A stretch of DNA of 64,000 bases from Spinellus fusiger (lineage: Eukaryota; Mucoromycota; Mucoromycetes; Mucorales; Phycomycetaceae), in the NCBI GenBank assembly GCA_025094145.1, contig JALLLS010000018.1:62001-126000 (forward strand). Direction: 5' to 3'. Positions 50,853 to 60,831 of the stretch are shown piece after piece (position 1 is the first letter of the stretch; every line of letters starts with the position of its first letter). The notes under the pieces were generated by a model. It worked only from the letters and a program-made list of their open reading frames with translations. It ran no database searches and was not told the origin of the DNA. The translations under genes were made by a program, and so were the position numbers.

Positions 50853-51173
50853 TCATTTCTTTCCTTGATATTTTGCCAGTAACAAATAGCCATAAGAAAT
50901 CATCAAATAATAGAGTGCAGTTGGAAACAATAATGTCGGCATTCCTGGGAGCCGTGCCGATACTAGTTCTTTTCCACCTATGAAGGCACAATGCATTGTG
51001 TCTGTGTCTGTGTCTATGTCTGTGTAGCCTCTGTTGAATTGTTCATTGGATGTGTATCTTGTGTCTTTATAAGAATGTCTGCGTACATGGGCAAATTCAT
51101 AGCTGTGTTGTTTTTGTGGCGCCATTGCACGCTGTTTGGAATAAAGTGGGTGGACAAGGCCTTCCTTTGTCAT
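50853..51173 (-). CDS. Possible small single-pass membrane protein
   Basis: Minus-strand frame that converges on RPAP1 with 98 bp between stop codons. In-frame ATGs are at 51173, 51125 and 50996, giving 106, 90 or 47 residues. The C-terminal 45 residues look genuinely coding: a Gly-Lys-Glu start (FIGGKELVSARLPG), one hydrophobic helix (TLLFPTALYYLMISYGYLLL) and a basic tail, as in small mitochondrial inner-membrane proteins. The middle includes a GACACA-type microsatellite, and an AG just before GGKEL could be a splice acceptor, so the 5' part may be intron or leader. I cannot name it. Confidence 0.4.
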   Translation of the reverse strand: MTKEGLVHPLYSKQRAMAPQKQHSYEFAHVRRHSYKDTRYTSNEQFNRGYTDIDTDTDTMHCAFIGGKELVSARLPGMPTLLFPTALYYLMISYGYLLLAKYQGKK

Positions 51174-51591
51174 GGCTTTGTACAGATCGACAGTAACAAT
51201 AGAAAGACACACGTCAAAAAGGACACACAAGTTCCAAGGCGTGGAGATTCACGTGAGGCCTGTCAGTGAATGAAGAATGAAAGGCAGGTAAAATACTAAG
51301 GAAAAGCATTGCTTGGTGGAAGCCTAGAAATGCAACCACAGCTGACTTGATTTTTGATTTATCGGTGAGACAAGTTCAGAACCTCACCTTGGCAAGCCTG
51401 AAAAGCGAATGCACGCCGGTACTTTGACTTTGAATAGCCTTCTATCCTATTTAGGGCATGAGAGCATGTTGATTTGGTCAGCCCACAGAGTGTCCGTGCA
51501 TAAGAACTACGTGAATATATAAATACAAGGCGTCAAAACAGTCTCAACCGATATAGCGCCTCTTCTTCCTTCTTCCTCCTCATTTCCAGCC

Positions 51592-51927
51592 ATGAACTTT
51601 CTTCCATCGCCCCCTTCCTCCCCTCTCCAGCATTCAGTGGCCACTGCAGTGTGTGGCTCCTGTGACAAGGTGCTTGCTTCTGACTGGTTTTGCTCCGATT
51701 GCCATATGAAATGTGTTACTTGCAATCGATTCTTAAGTGCGGGTGAACACTGCTCACGGTGCTGGTTCTTTGATACCCTGAGCAATAGACATGTACGCAA
51801 GCCAACCTACCATCGACCCACAGGGATGCCTTCTATTCTTCCCTCACCCACCAACAGCAGTAGTCTTGAGGGACAGCCCAAGTCCTATGCCTCCCACACC
51901 CACAACACCACCTCTTCCTGTCTCTAA
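51592..51927 (+). CDS. Small Cys-rich, probably zinc-binding protein
   Basis: A single exon of 111 residues with a good start context. Between residues 21 and 64 are four CxxC pairs (CGSC, CSDC, CVTC, CSRC) at spacings that could bind two zincs in a cross-brace or twin-ribbon manner, ending in WFFDT. The C-terminal half is Ser/Pro/Thr-rich and disordered. I do not recognise the family. Its promoter region is compact. Confidence 0.6.
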   Translation: MNFLPSPPSSPLQHSVATAVCGSCDKVLASDWFCSDCHMKCVTCNRFLSAGEHCSRCWFFDTLSNRHVRKPTYHRPTGMPSILPSPTNSSSLEGQPKSYASHTHNTTSSCL

Positions 51928-52709
51928 CAAAACGACATGGTTTACAGCTATTCTTTGTACATTTCCCCGCTTCTACTCTTTTGTCTTCCTGTCTGTCTGT
52001 TTGTCTGTCTGTCTGTTTGTCTGTCTGCCTGCCTGTCTATAGACCAACGTCACCTCTTATATATTTATCCATCTATCTATCCGTCTATCCATCTCTATCC
52101 TTTTATTTTTTATTTTTTATTTTTTATACTTTTTTTATACTTTTTTTTATATCTTTTTATCTTTCTGATTACACTGTATTTTTCCTATTCTAAAAAGTAT
52201 CCAGCAGTGCTTGATATATTTCCTATTCAATAAATGGTGTTCACAATTCCTACCCACCCATTCATCTCACTTGGTGTGCTACTGTGTCACCCATTCACAT
52301 ACATATGAGTGACACCTTTAGTCATAGAAACAGAAGATGAGGTCTGGTATTCATTAGCAGTAGAGTGAGCACTAAAACAGAGAGACATCTTTAGGTGTGT
52401 AAATTGTTTAATGTTGCATAGAAAATAGTGTTTCTGCTTCTTTAGGAATTAAAGCACAGAATTTTCCTTTTTATTGATGCCTGAGTAAAATAATAATAAA
52501 AGACAGCCTCCCCTCCAAAGGTAGCACACACACACACACACACATACACACACTTGCATTAACCTGCCTTGTTTTGCCTTGTCGGACTTGGACAGAGACG
52601 AGTGCTTGAAGACAGTCACTCCTCTCCCTCTGCTATGACAGAATGTGTCTTTGCTGAGGGGTTTGGGGGCGGAATATATCCAAAAGACAGGCCTACACAC
52701 TAGACGACT
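51928..52709. other. Spacer with CTGT and CA microsatellites
   Basis: Holds a TCTG/TTTG repeat (about 51.99-52.04 kb), TATC/TTTTTAT runs (about 52.07-52.16 kb) and a CA repeat (about 52.53-52.55 kb) upstream of NPR2. No gene. Confidence 0.6.
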
Positions 52710-54421
52710 ATGGAGTTTCAAGGATTTCCTCGTATTCACAGTATATTCTATGCAGTGTTTGATATTATAAAAGGAACTGTGGTGCAGCACCAAGTGCCCG
52801 AAGGAAGTATCACTCAACTGCCAACCCAGGGGGATGCCTTGACACGACCCCTCATTGAATTCGAGGCTATTAGCGAATACATTATTCCCAAGAAACAGCT
52901 CTACAAGCGACTGGTGACGATATGCATCAATAACTACAAAGTGATGGGGTGTCCTGTTATTCTTAATGACCATGAGAAATACTGTCACTTTCGTAATGAG
53001 TTCCGCTTCAACCTATGTTTTGTATTTGAGCGTGATGCAGAAACCAGTAGCTATGAGGCTGTGGTGCGTAAGTTATCACGGGTATTGGAAGGACTTGAGG
53101 TAAATGAAGAAAGAAAGAAAAGAGGAGCACGCCATTGATATTCTATTGTAGTTGGAATGTGATTTTCTGTCGCAGGATGTCAGCTCAGAGAATCGGCCTG
53201 TTCAGAATATCATTGAGCAGCTGTTTGAAGACTTGAACAGTTACTGCGAGTGTCAGATCCCTATCAGTAAGTCCATAGGACAGTGGCAGAAGAGTAACTG
53301 TGTTCTTGATAAAGATGCCTTTAATACGATCAATCTCAAGCTATTTCCTTCTTATCCCAATCCATCGCCTGTGTATAACTACCAGGTGCCAGTCTGCACA
53401 GTGGACATTAAGAAGATGATGAACTATAACTGGGACATTACTGTGCAAAAGGTAGACACAGTTGATTCCTAGGGCATTAAGAGATCTTGCATAGGTGACA
53501 GCCCATATCAATGGCATTCATCATATCCAGCGTATTGCTGAGTTGAGTAATGTACGGCAAGAATGGGTGAGGCAGAGTATGGAGCATTTAATGTGAGTAC
53601 GATGAAATGGGAGATGATATCTCACTCATACCACACTACAAAGGTACTATGGCTGTATCATCATGACAGATATATTCCAGTTCTCTAATGTGTATGCCGT
53701 CAAGCCAGAGATAACACGCTTATTGGACGATGGTTCTGGATTAGCACAAAAGTGTCTTCGTTATATCATACTTCCTGGTGAGTTGTGCGTATGTTGGATT
53801 CTACTCATCCACAGGAACAGAGATGGAAATACCTCCCTTACCACGGATCTTTGCTCTTTACTGTGGTCTTCAGTATGGGTCTTCAGTGAGGGACTGGATA
53901 GAAGAACACCATGTCTTGTCTCTTCCTATTGATGTGCGGTAAGCCTATGAAGAGTCTCCCTCCTGACAAGCCACTGATGATCTTGCTATGCTTCAAGACG
54001 CTTTATTTCCTTTGGTGTGATTGAAGGCCTGATCTATAGAATACATAAATACCCTATCCTCATCAGTGCCCACCAGAATGATCATCAAAAGGCCTTTCCT
54101 GCTGAACAAGACTATGCCAAGATCATCAATCTCAATACAGGCACACTCCTCCACCCAGACATTCTTCCTTTTCTTAATGGCCGTCATCATTACGATGAGA
54201 TTTGTACTGAACTCAAGTGTTCTCCACAGGAATTGGATGAGCAGCTGGGTCCGCAAGATACATTTGATTTTGCTGTGTCTCCTACGACCGCTGATCTTCC
54301 TACAGAAACACCCTTGGAGCCATTACCTCTTAGGACAAGAACCTATTCTCATGAAACACAGGAGAAAGAGACGAATCAGTCCACACTGCATCATTGGCGC
54401 GTTAAGTTTATTTTCCGGTAG
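52710..54421 (+). CDS. NPR2: Npr2/NPRL2, GATOR1 (SEACIT) subunit
   Basis: Npr2 with Npr3 and Iml1/Depdc5 forms the GTPase-activating complex that turns TORC1 down when amino acids are short, at the vacuole. Six exons: 52710-53099, 53152-53451, 53495-53592, 53644-53777, 53815-53938, 53998-54421; 489 residues, frame kept, introns 37-59 bp. The longin-like N-terminus begins FPRIHSIFYAVFD, with EYIIPKKQLYKRL and GCPVILNDHEKY typical of the family. The middle contains YYGCIIMTDIFQFSNVYA. The C-terminal half has FGVIEGLIYRIHKYP and DEICTELKCSPQELDEQL. Length lies between human NPRL2 and yeast Npr2. The catalytic role belongs mainly to the partner subunits. The last 60 residues are variable and the final exon end is the weakest point. 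Confidence 0.93.
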
Positions 54422-54728
54422 TGTGGAGTCTGTCTACCTGCCTTTGTACCTGTCTAATCACCACCACTCAAATGCATCTACTCCACAGCAGGTGAGGGAG
54501 AAATGTGTCGTGCCATGGTGTCTATATAAATTATATATATATTTCTGCATCTGTTTCATGCGAGCCTACATCAATGCTACACTGATACTACACTGATACT
54601 ACACTGATACTACTTCTAGAAATAAGTAATAAGCCCAGTTCATATACATTCTATTTTTAATCGTATTTATTATGCCTGGGAGCCAGGGGAAGACATCTAC
54701 AATTAACCACATGAGTTCTACTTGTACA
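54422..54728. other. NPR2-TIM9 convergent spacer
   Basis: Contains a 12-bp tandem repeat (unit TACACTGATACT, about three copies near 54.57-54.61 kb) and an AT run near 54.53 kb. No gene. Confidence 0.6.
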
Positions 54729-55139
54729 CTAAAGAAAGTAGTGAGACCTATCCTCTAAACTTACTGTAGATTGATGTTCAGCAAAACGAGCAGTAAGACG
54801 CTCAGAGTGCCTAAGGAACTTGTCTGCACATGTATGAGCGCACAGTTCCTAAGAAAGAAAAGAGTCAGCCTAAATAGAGCTGACTATCTGATTTGTTTAC
54901 TTCTTTTCTAGTGATGGATCTTGTAGTAAAATCATTTGCACAGTGGGAAAAACAGTGCTGAACAAGGTTGTTGTAGAGACGGATGAAGTCGCCCGTCTTT
55001 TTTTTTAACAAAGATCATCCATAGGTCATGAGCATGATCTGTGTGTACTTGTGCTGGTGGTGGTAGTTATTACCTGTTTCTGCTCCATCAAAGCACTGAT
55101 CTCGGCCTGTTCTGCTGAGTTGTAGCGAGTGAATTCCAT
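54729..55139 (-). CDS. TIM9: Tim9, small chaperone of the mitochondrial intermembrane space
   Basis: Tim9 pairs with Tim10 to carry hydrophobic precursors to the TIM22 inner-membrane translocase. Three short exons: 55139-55074, 54996-54901, 54848-54729; 93 residues, close to the family's usual 87-90. The twin CX3C motifs are CFSHC (exon 2) and CAHTC (exon 3). Around them are the Tim9 landmarks FIRLYNNLV and KFLRHSERLTARFAEH. The start ATG at 55139 gives MEFTRYNSAEQ. A possible donor (GTAAGT) follows EHQST, so a further exon replacing the last residues cannot be excluded. Too fragmented to appear as an open frame; found by reading the spliced frames. Converges with NPR2 (307 bp between stops). 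Confidence 0.88.
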
Positions 55140-56003
55140 AGTAGCAGGTGTAGATGGTAGTGTAGATAGACAATAATAGGCAAGTGTGGGCAAGTAAGTA
55201 TGAGTGAACAGAGAACAGATACTTTCTGCCATTAACAATAAGAATACCTAAATTTTGATACTACTTTCCTCTGATTGGATCATGGAAATAGTATGTTTTA
55301 TGGGTTGGGTATCTGTTTTATTGTTTATTCTTGGGCCATATTTGTTGTGGTAAGATGCTATAGGTATTTGTAAGATAGCACTCCAACAGCACTTCAATAC
55401 CACTCCAAGAAAAGAACATCCTTTTCACCACATCCTTTCTTTCATCCCATGAATCCTTCTTTCTACCTGTTGATGGCAGTTTCTTGGCACTAACTTTAAT
55501 CATCTCATGGCTAATGGATAGAGTATAGGAGACACTACACCTTATATGCCATGCCGTCGCTTGTACTTGAACTCTATTTGTAGTGCGTTCCCTATTCTAA
55601 TACACATGATCCAACTCTATTCACAGAATTTCCTGTGTTCTGTACTATGAGTCTATGCAGATGAGTCATTTCTTGGTATATTTTGCAGTGACTCGCCACA
55701 GAGAATAAGAAAAGAAAGAATCACCAAGTATTTGTTTCATATTTAAATAAATAAAGAGATTGTGTTTATTATTATTGTTAAAGAAGATGTCTCTACACTG
55801 AACACAGACACAAACACGACATTCTTGTTGTTCTCATGGAGTTTGCTATATAAACACAGTACATTTTCTCTTCTAAAGTCAATACTACACAATTATCTTA
55901 AAATTATAGGTCACTTTTCTTTCTTTCTTTCTTAGGACGGCTGTTCAAATGCTGGCAGGGGTCTGTTATTGAAGCATGTCTTCTTATTTAAAATGTGTGT
56001 ATA

Positions 56004-56036
<33 letters not shown>

Positions 56037-56329
56037 GTTTGTGTGTGCGTGTGCCTGTCTTTAAGATGTTGAAAATAGACAGGCACCTTCTACACATATC
56101 TGTCTATTTTATAAGAGAGAAATATCACAGCCACTACAGCTACAGAAATATACCACGTGCATTTGCTTATTGGACTTCTTTAATCTTTGTATCTTTTTAT
56201 CAAAGAAAATATAGTGCTTTTCTGTGCCCACTCCTTCTCTTTATGTATGACGTCACTTAATCTGTGGACACGGTTGGACACCAAAAAAAAAACAATCCTA
56301 CTTCCTCTCACTTTTCGAATCCTCTCCTA
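55140..56329. other. Divergent spacer between TIM9 and the F1 delta gene
   Basis: Shared upstream region of two mitochondrial genes. A GTGTAT-type microsatellite lies at about 55.99-56.05 kb. Frames at 55318-55503 and 55976-56260 carry no domain. The only regulatory site I can name is the palindrome at 56248. Confidence 0.5.
56248..56255. promoter_or_regulatory. CRE/ATF palindrome upstream of the F1 delta gene
   Basis: A perfect TGACGTCA 75 bp before the ATG. The same octamer precedes the Con7-like gene. Function inferred from position. Confidence 0.4.
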
Positions 56330-57270
56330 ATGAACGTCCTTGCCCGTTCTGCTCATGTTGCTATCAAGGCTGCTCAGCCTGCTCGCTTGGGTGAGAATAC
56401 ATGACACACTTCCTTACTATCCTTTGCCTTTTGTTTGTTTGTTTGTCTTTTTTTTTTTAAAAAAAAATATACTTCTGCTTCCAAGCAAGCAAGCAAGCAA
56501 ACAAACAAGAAAGAAAAAAAGAAAGAAAGAAACGCGACTAACACATTTGCTCTTTTCTTTCTTTCTCGTTTTCTCTATTGACAGCCAGATTCTATGCATC
56601 CGAAGCCCCTGTTGTTACTGACAAACTCAAGTTGACCTTTGTCCTGCCCCACAAAGTACACGATGATTCTATTTAACACTTCACAGACTAAAGCTAATGA
56701 TATCTCTAAGGCTATCTACAAGGCTGTGAGTGTACAGCAAGTCAACTTGGCTGCTACTTCTGGAGACATGGGTATTCTTGCCAACCACGTTCCTACCATT
56801 GAACAGCTCAACCCCGGTGTTATTGAAGTGATTGAGTCTGCTGAAGTCACCAAGAAATTCTTTGGTGAGTGCAGAAAAAGAGAAAAGGAAAAAAAACTGT
56901 TGAGAAAAGTCCTATGAAACTGACCTTGGGCATGAATGAACAATTCACTAGTGGCTGGTGGCTTTGCTACGATCAACCCTGACTCTTCTCTCAACATCAA
57001 TGCTGTTGAGGCTGCTGCTCTTGAAGACTTTTCCTTGGAGGTAAGATACCCTGCAACCCTAGGCAGTCTCCTTGTTGTGTGTTGTGTGTTGTTGGTGTGT
57101 GTGTGTGCAGAGTAAGCTAATACATCTTGTATGGGGTACTATAGAACGTGCAGAGTGGTCTTGCTGAAGCCCAACGCATTATTGCTGGCAATGGTTCTGA
57201 GAAGGAAAAGGCTGAGGCTAAGATTGAGGCTGATGTCTATGAGGCTATCCAGAGTGCTTTGTCCAAGTAA
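56330..57270 (+). CDS. ATP16: Mitochondrial F1-ATP synthase delta subunit
   Basis: Central-stalk subunit of mitochondrial F1 (the bacterial epsilon equivalent), coupling rotation to ATP synthesis. Five exons: 56330-56390, 56585-56655, 56711-56864, 56952-57040, 57145-57270; 166 residues, frame kept. The basic, Ala/Arg-rich head (MNVLARSAHVAIKAAQPARL) is a matrix-targeting presequence. The beta-sandwich domain follows: LKLTFVLPHKAIY, VNLAATSGDMGILANHVP, EQLNPGVIEV, VAGGFATINPDSSLNI. A C-terminal helical hairpin ends in IQSALSK. The intron between exons 2 and 3 was set at 56656-56710 because only that acceptor restores LPHKAIYKAV. The first intron carries AAGC/AAAC and AAAG microsatellites. Converges with the TBC gene (370 bp apart). 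Confidence 0.94.
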
Positions 57271-57640
57271 TAATAATAATAATTATATTAGAGAGTTCTT
57301 TCCATGAGTCTATTCTCTCTCTCTCTATATATATAGATGTGTGTATGTGTGTGTACAGAATGAGAAAGAAAGCCATTGTTTGTTTTTATTTCTTGGTGTT
57401 GTATATATCAACATGTCGAATGAGGTGTTGTGTATGTAAAAGAAGGGGTATTTTAAACAAGCCATTGCAATACAGATGCATCTTGTTAATGGATCAAAAG
57501 AAGTATAAGAGGATAAGAAAGAGGGAAAAGGAATCCTTGTGGCTGTGGAATAACAACACAGAAGGATGCTATTCCACAGTGCATTAGTAGATTCTATTTA
57601 TTCTATAGGGGAAGATCTATGATGTATTGATAGAGTAAGT

Positions 57641-60600
57641 TTATACGCCCAGTAACTTCTTCATTTCATAGAGTCGCTTCTGTAACTCTTCTCTCTCATT
57701 CTCACTCTCAGCATACCGCATCTTCATATCAATCACCATCAATTCAAGATGAGATAGCTGATCTTCAAGTGCAGAGTTCTTTTCCACAAGAGAAGCATTA
57801 TGTCCACACAGCGTCTCGAATGCTTTATGAGATTGTAACTCTACTTTGGAGGGCAGTATCTTGAGTTCTTCCTGGAGAGAAGTCACCACTGTTTTGAGGG
57901 TCATTTCCTCCTCCATAAGTGCTGCCAAATCATCCTTACTCTCCTTCAATTGTCGCTTAATCTCATGTTCCTCTTGCTCATAGCTATAGGTGGCTGTCTC
58001 GAGTTCCTTGACTTTTTTCCGAAGACTGGCATTGGTGTGCTGTTGCTGTTCTAATAATTTAGCATTTGCAGCCTCCTTGGCAGACTGTGTCTTGTGTTCT
58101 TTCTCTAGTTGTGATAGTCTCCGTTGTGTAATATCAAGCACACAAGCATCACTGACAAGACGACGATCATCGTTCTATAGTAAGAGAGTTCATCTTCTGT
58201 TTCTTACACATACGCACTCCAAACAACCTACCTTGTATTTCTCAAATAGCCCATTCTTTAAGAAATCCAACAAATGTTCAAAATCAAGACCAAGAATAGC
58301 CGCTTGGTTGTGTTTTAACAGAGCAATGGAGAACTTGAAAATAGACACAATGCCTTCTGCCAAAAGCACATCGTAAATTCGATACACAAGATTCAATGGG
58401 AATTTGTAGGCAAACAGAGTCATGAACCACTGAGAAGCATACATTGTGGATCCTACCCCCTGTTGCTCCAGGTGACGCGAGACATGAGGAAGATGTTCTG
58501 CTACCAGGGCTTCAAACTGATATAACCTAAGATGAAGACCCTCCATGTCAGGTGTAAAGTGACCTCGTAGACTGTGTTTGTGCATCAACTGTATAAGCAC
58601 ACAGAACGCCTCTTCATCTGGCATCTACACACGTCCAATAACAAAATAGTAATAATAATAATGAGCGATCTGTTGCTTCTAAACACGCCTTTATCCATCT
58701 AGATGACATATCAATACTTGCATTCAACAGCAAAGGTCCAACAATAAAGGCAAGACCTTGGCAGTACCCTACTTCCAGATCATACATACTGTAGGCCCTT
58801 ACTACATTGTAAAGACCTTCCTGGCCTACCCCGTCCCTGTCTTTGAAAAAGGTATGGCCAGGAAAAGTACGGGCAAGATCACGCTGGATCATCTTTTCAT
58901 AAGGACTTGAGCTTTTCAAGAGCTCCATGTAGTGCTGCTCCAGCTGACTGTCTTTTGATTTTGTAAGGAGCTGCCATGCCATGCCACGCAGAGAAGGAGG
59001 AATGCCGCGTCGAATATTCATTGTTAAAATAGGTCTGTTCTTCAGTACTTGGTCAAAGTCCCCTAGAGCAGAAGCCCAAAAGTCTGCTCACATCTACATG
59101 TGGTTAATGTCTTGTTTTATTTTTACTCTTCTTAAAAGGAGGGAGAGAGAGAGAGGGAGGGAGTGGTAGGGGGAGGGAAGGGATCCTATGGTACACATTA
59201 CCCCAGTCATAATCATCGCCTTTGCCTTGTAGACTCTTGCGAATGCTTTGTCGTTTCAAGTGAAGAAGGATCTTTGCTTTTGGATCATTCACATTGGCAA
59301 TATTGAGTTGTTCCATTTGTGCCAGAACAGCCTCTGAAGTGCCAAGGCCCGGGACAATGCTCTGTGGACGCGACATTCGTTTCTGTTGGCGCATGGCATA
59401 GGTCTGCGAGGGGCGTTGGAGGGTGAGTGGTGTGGATTTGACAGAAGAGACAGAAGAAGAAGAGTGGAGAGAAGACATGCTGGATTGAGACGTTCTATTG
59501 TTGGATCCCTGCTTGATACTGGACCAAAAGCCAAACAGACTGCGTGAGGATGGGTTGGGATCTGTGGCTGCACTTTGGGTGCTGTGGGTGCTGTGGGTGC
59601 TGTGGGTGCTGTGGTTGTCTGTGTTAGTGAGTGTCTGTGAGGTGCGCGACCTTGTAAGAGGGAATCCACGAGGAGAGGTAGGTTCCTTTGGTGAGGATGG
59701 GCTGTGGGTGGGTTTTGCTTTGGTGGTGTTGATGGGTGGCATATGGACAGCTGTGGGTGTGCTGGATGATCGGAAGCGAGAGGCCATGGGAGACTTTGGA
59801 AGGGGTCTTGCTGTTGCTGTTGCTGTTGTTGCAGAGGCATGATCGTGGAGGGAGGCATGGGTTATGCTAGTGGGTCGTGGGCTATAATAGACTGGATAGT
59901 CCTCAAGTAGACTGTCTTTTGTAAAGGGAGGTGAGTCGGGTGGTGTGGTAGCCATTGTATTGGCAGACTCGCTTCGATTGGTATTCATTGGAATACTGAA
60001 ATAAGTATCTGATCTTTCATCCAAGGAAGAAGAAACAGAAGAGGAGGTGGAGAGCGTTGTTCTTTCTTTGCTGGCACTGGTGGTATGTGTATAGGTTTGT
60101 TCTTCTGCTCTACTATCAAAGAGGGCTGTACTGGGCATCATCCCACTTTGCTGGTGCGGGCGCTGTGTGGGGAGTCTGTCTTCTGTGGTAGCTGTCGAGG
60201 CTATTGGTCCGGCTGGAGAACTCCTTGCTACTGCACTGTCTGCAAGTCACATTTTAAGTTTCTTCTTCCTCTTCCTCTCTCTGTACTCCAGGTCCTTACC
60301 ATTCTCTTTACTAAAGGCAGTACTGGTGTCTTGTGTAGGGGATGTAAGAGAAGACGCCGTGTGGGTTGTTTCTATCGCAACAGAGGGCCATGGATCGTCA
60401 TGCTGCCCATCATCCCCTCTGGTTAGCTGAGTAAGATCAGTATTCTTTTTCCATTCCATCTTCTCGGAGTGAAAGTCATCGGCTGCAGCACTGTAGTCTT
60501 CGTCCTGTAATGAATCATCTGACGTGAAGGTCTCGGAGCTATTGGAGTCTATGGAGACACTATCTGTATCTCTATGAGTGACAGCAGAGGCATGACGTAG

Positions 60601-60708
60601 GCTGGAGGGATCTTCCTTGCCTTGGTAGGGTATTTCTCCTTCTTGATCTGTAGGCTGATCATAAAGAGGCGTCACTGTTTTGGTTGGTGGAGGGGCAGAG
60701 ACGTTCAT
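57641..60708 (-). CDS. TBC-domain Rab GTPase-activating protein (Gyp5/Evi5-like)
   Basis: Stimulates GTP hydrolysis by Rab GTPases in secretory traffic. Exons: 60708-60300, 60239-59202, 59062-58722, 58624-58232, 58174-57641; 904 residues, frame kept. Residues 1-480 are Ser/Thr-rich and disordered, with a 12-bp tandem repeat at about 59.58-59.62 kb encoding Thr-His-Ser units. The TBC domain (about 500-727) has RRGIPPSLRGMAWQLL, the arginine-finger motif IQRDLARTFP and the glutamine-finger motif GYCQG, so it should be catalytic. A coiled coil fills the C-terminus (LEKEHKTQSAKEAANAKLL), the arrangement seen in Gyp5 and Evi5. The intron at 58625-58721 appears to be GC-AG. The frame stays open for 38 codons upstream of the first ATG, so an extra 5' exon is possible. 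Rab partner unknown. Confidence 0.9.
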
Positions 60709-60831
60709 GAGCTGTTGAGAAAAGGACAGGTGTTCAAGAAAGCAGGGCCACACAAAGGTTGCAATTCGGATATTGGCACTGGGAACACGAGCGTTTTCTA
60801 TTTCGGCCTGACCTTCAACGCGGCGATCTAA

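Noticed and set aside
56656..56686. 31-bp intron ending at the first AG (TTCACAG) in the F1 delta gene
   Set aside because: Too short for a normal intron, and it gives LPHKTKAND instead of the conserved LPHKAIYKAV obtained with the 55-bp intron.
59289..59858. 189-codon frame on the minus strand
   Set aside because: Shifted frame of the TBC gene's repeat-rich second exon.
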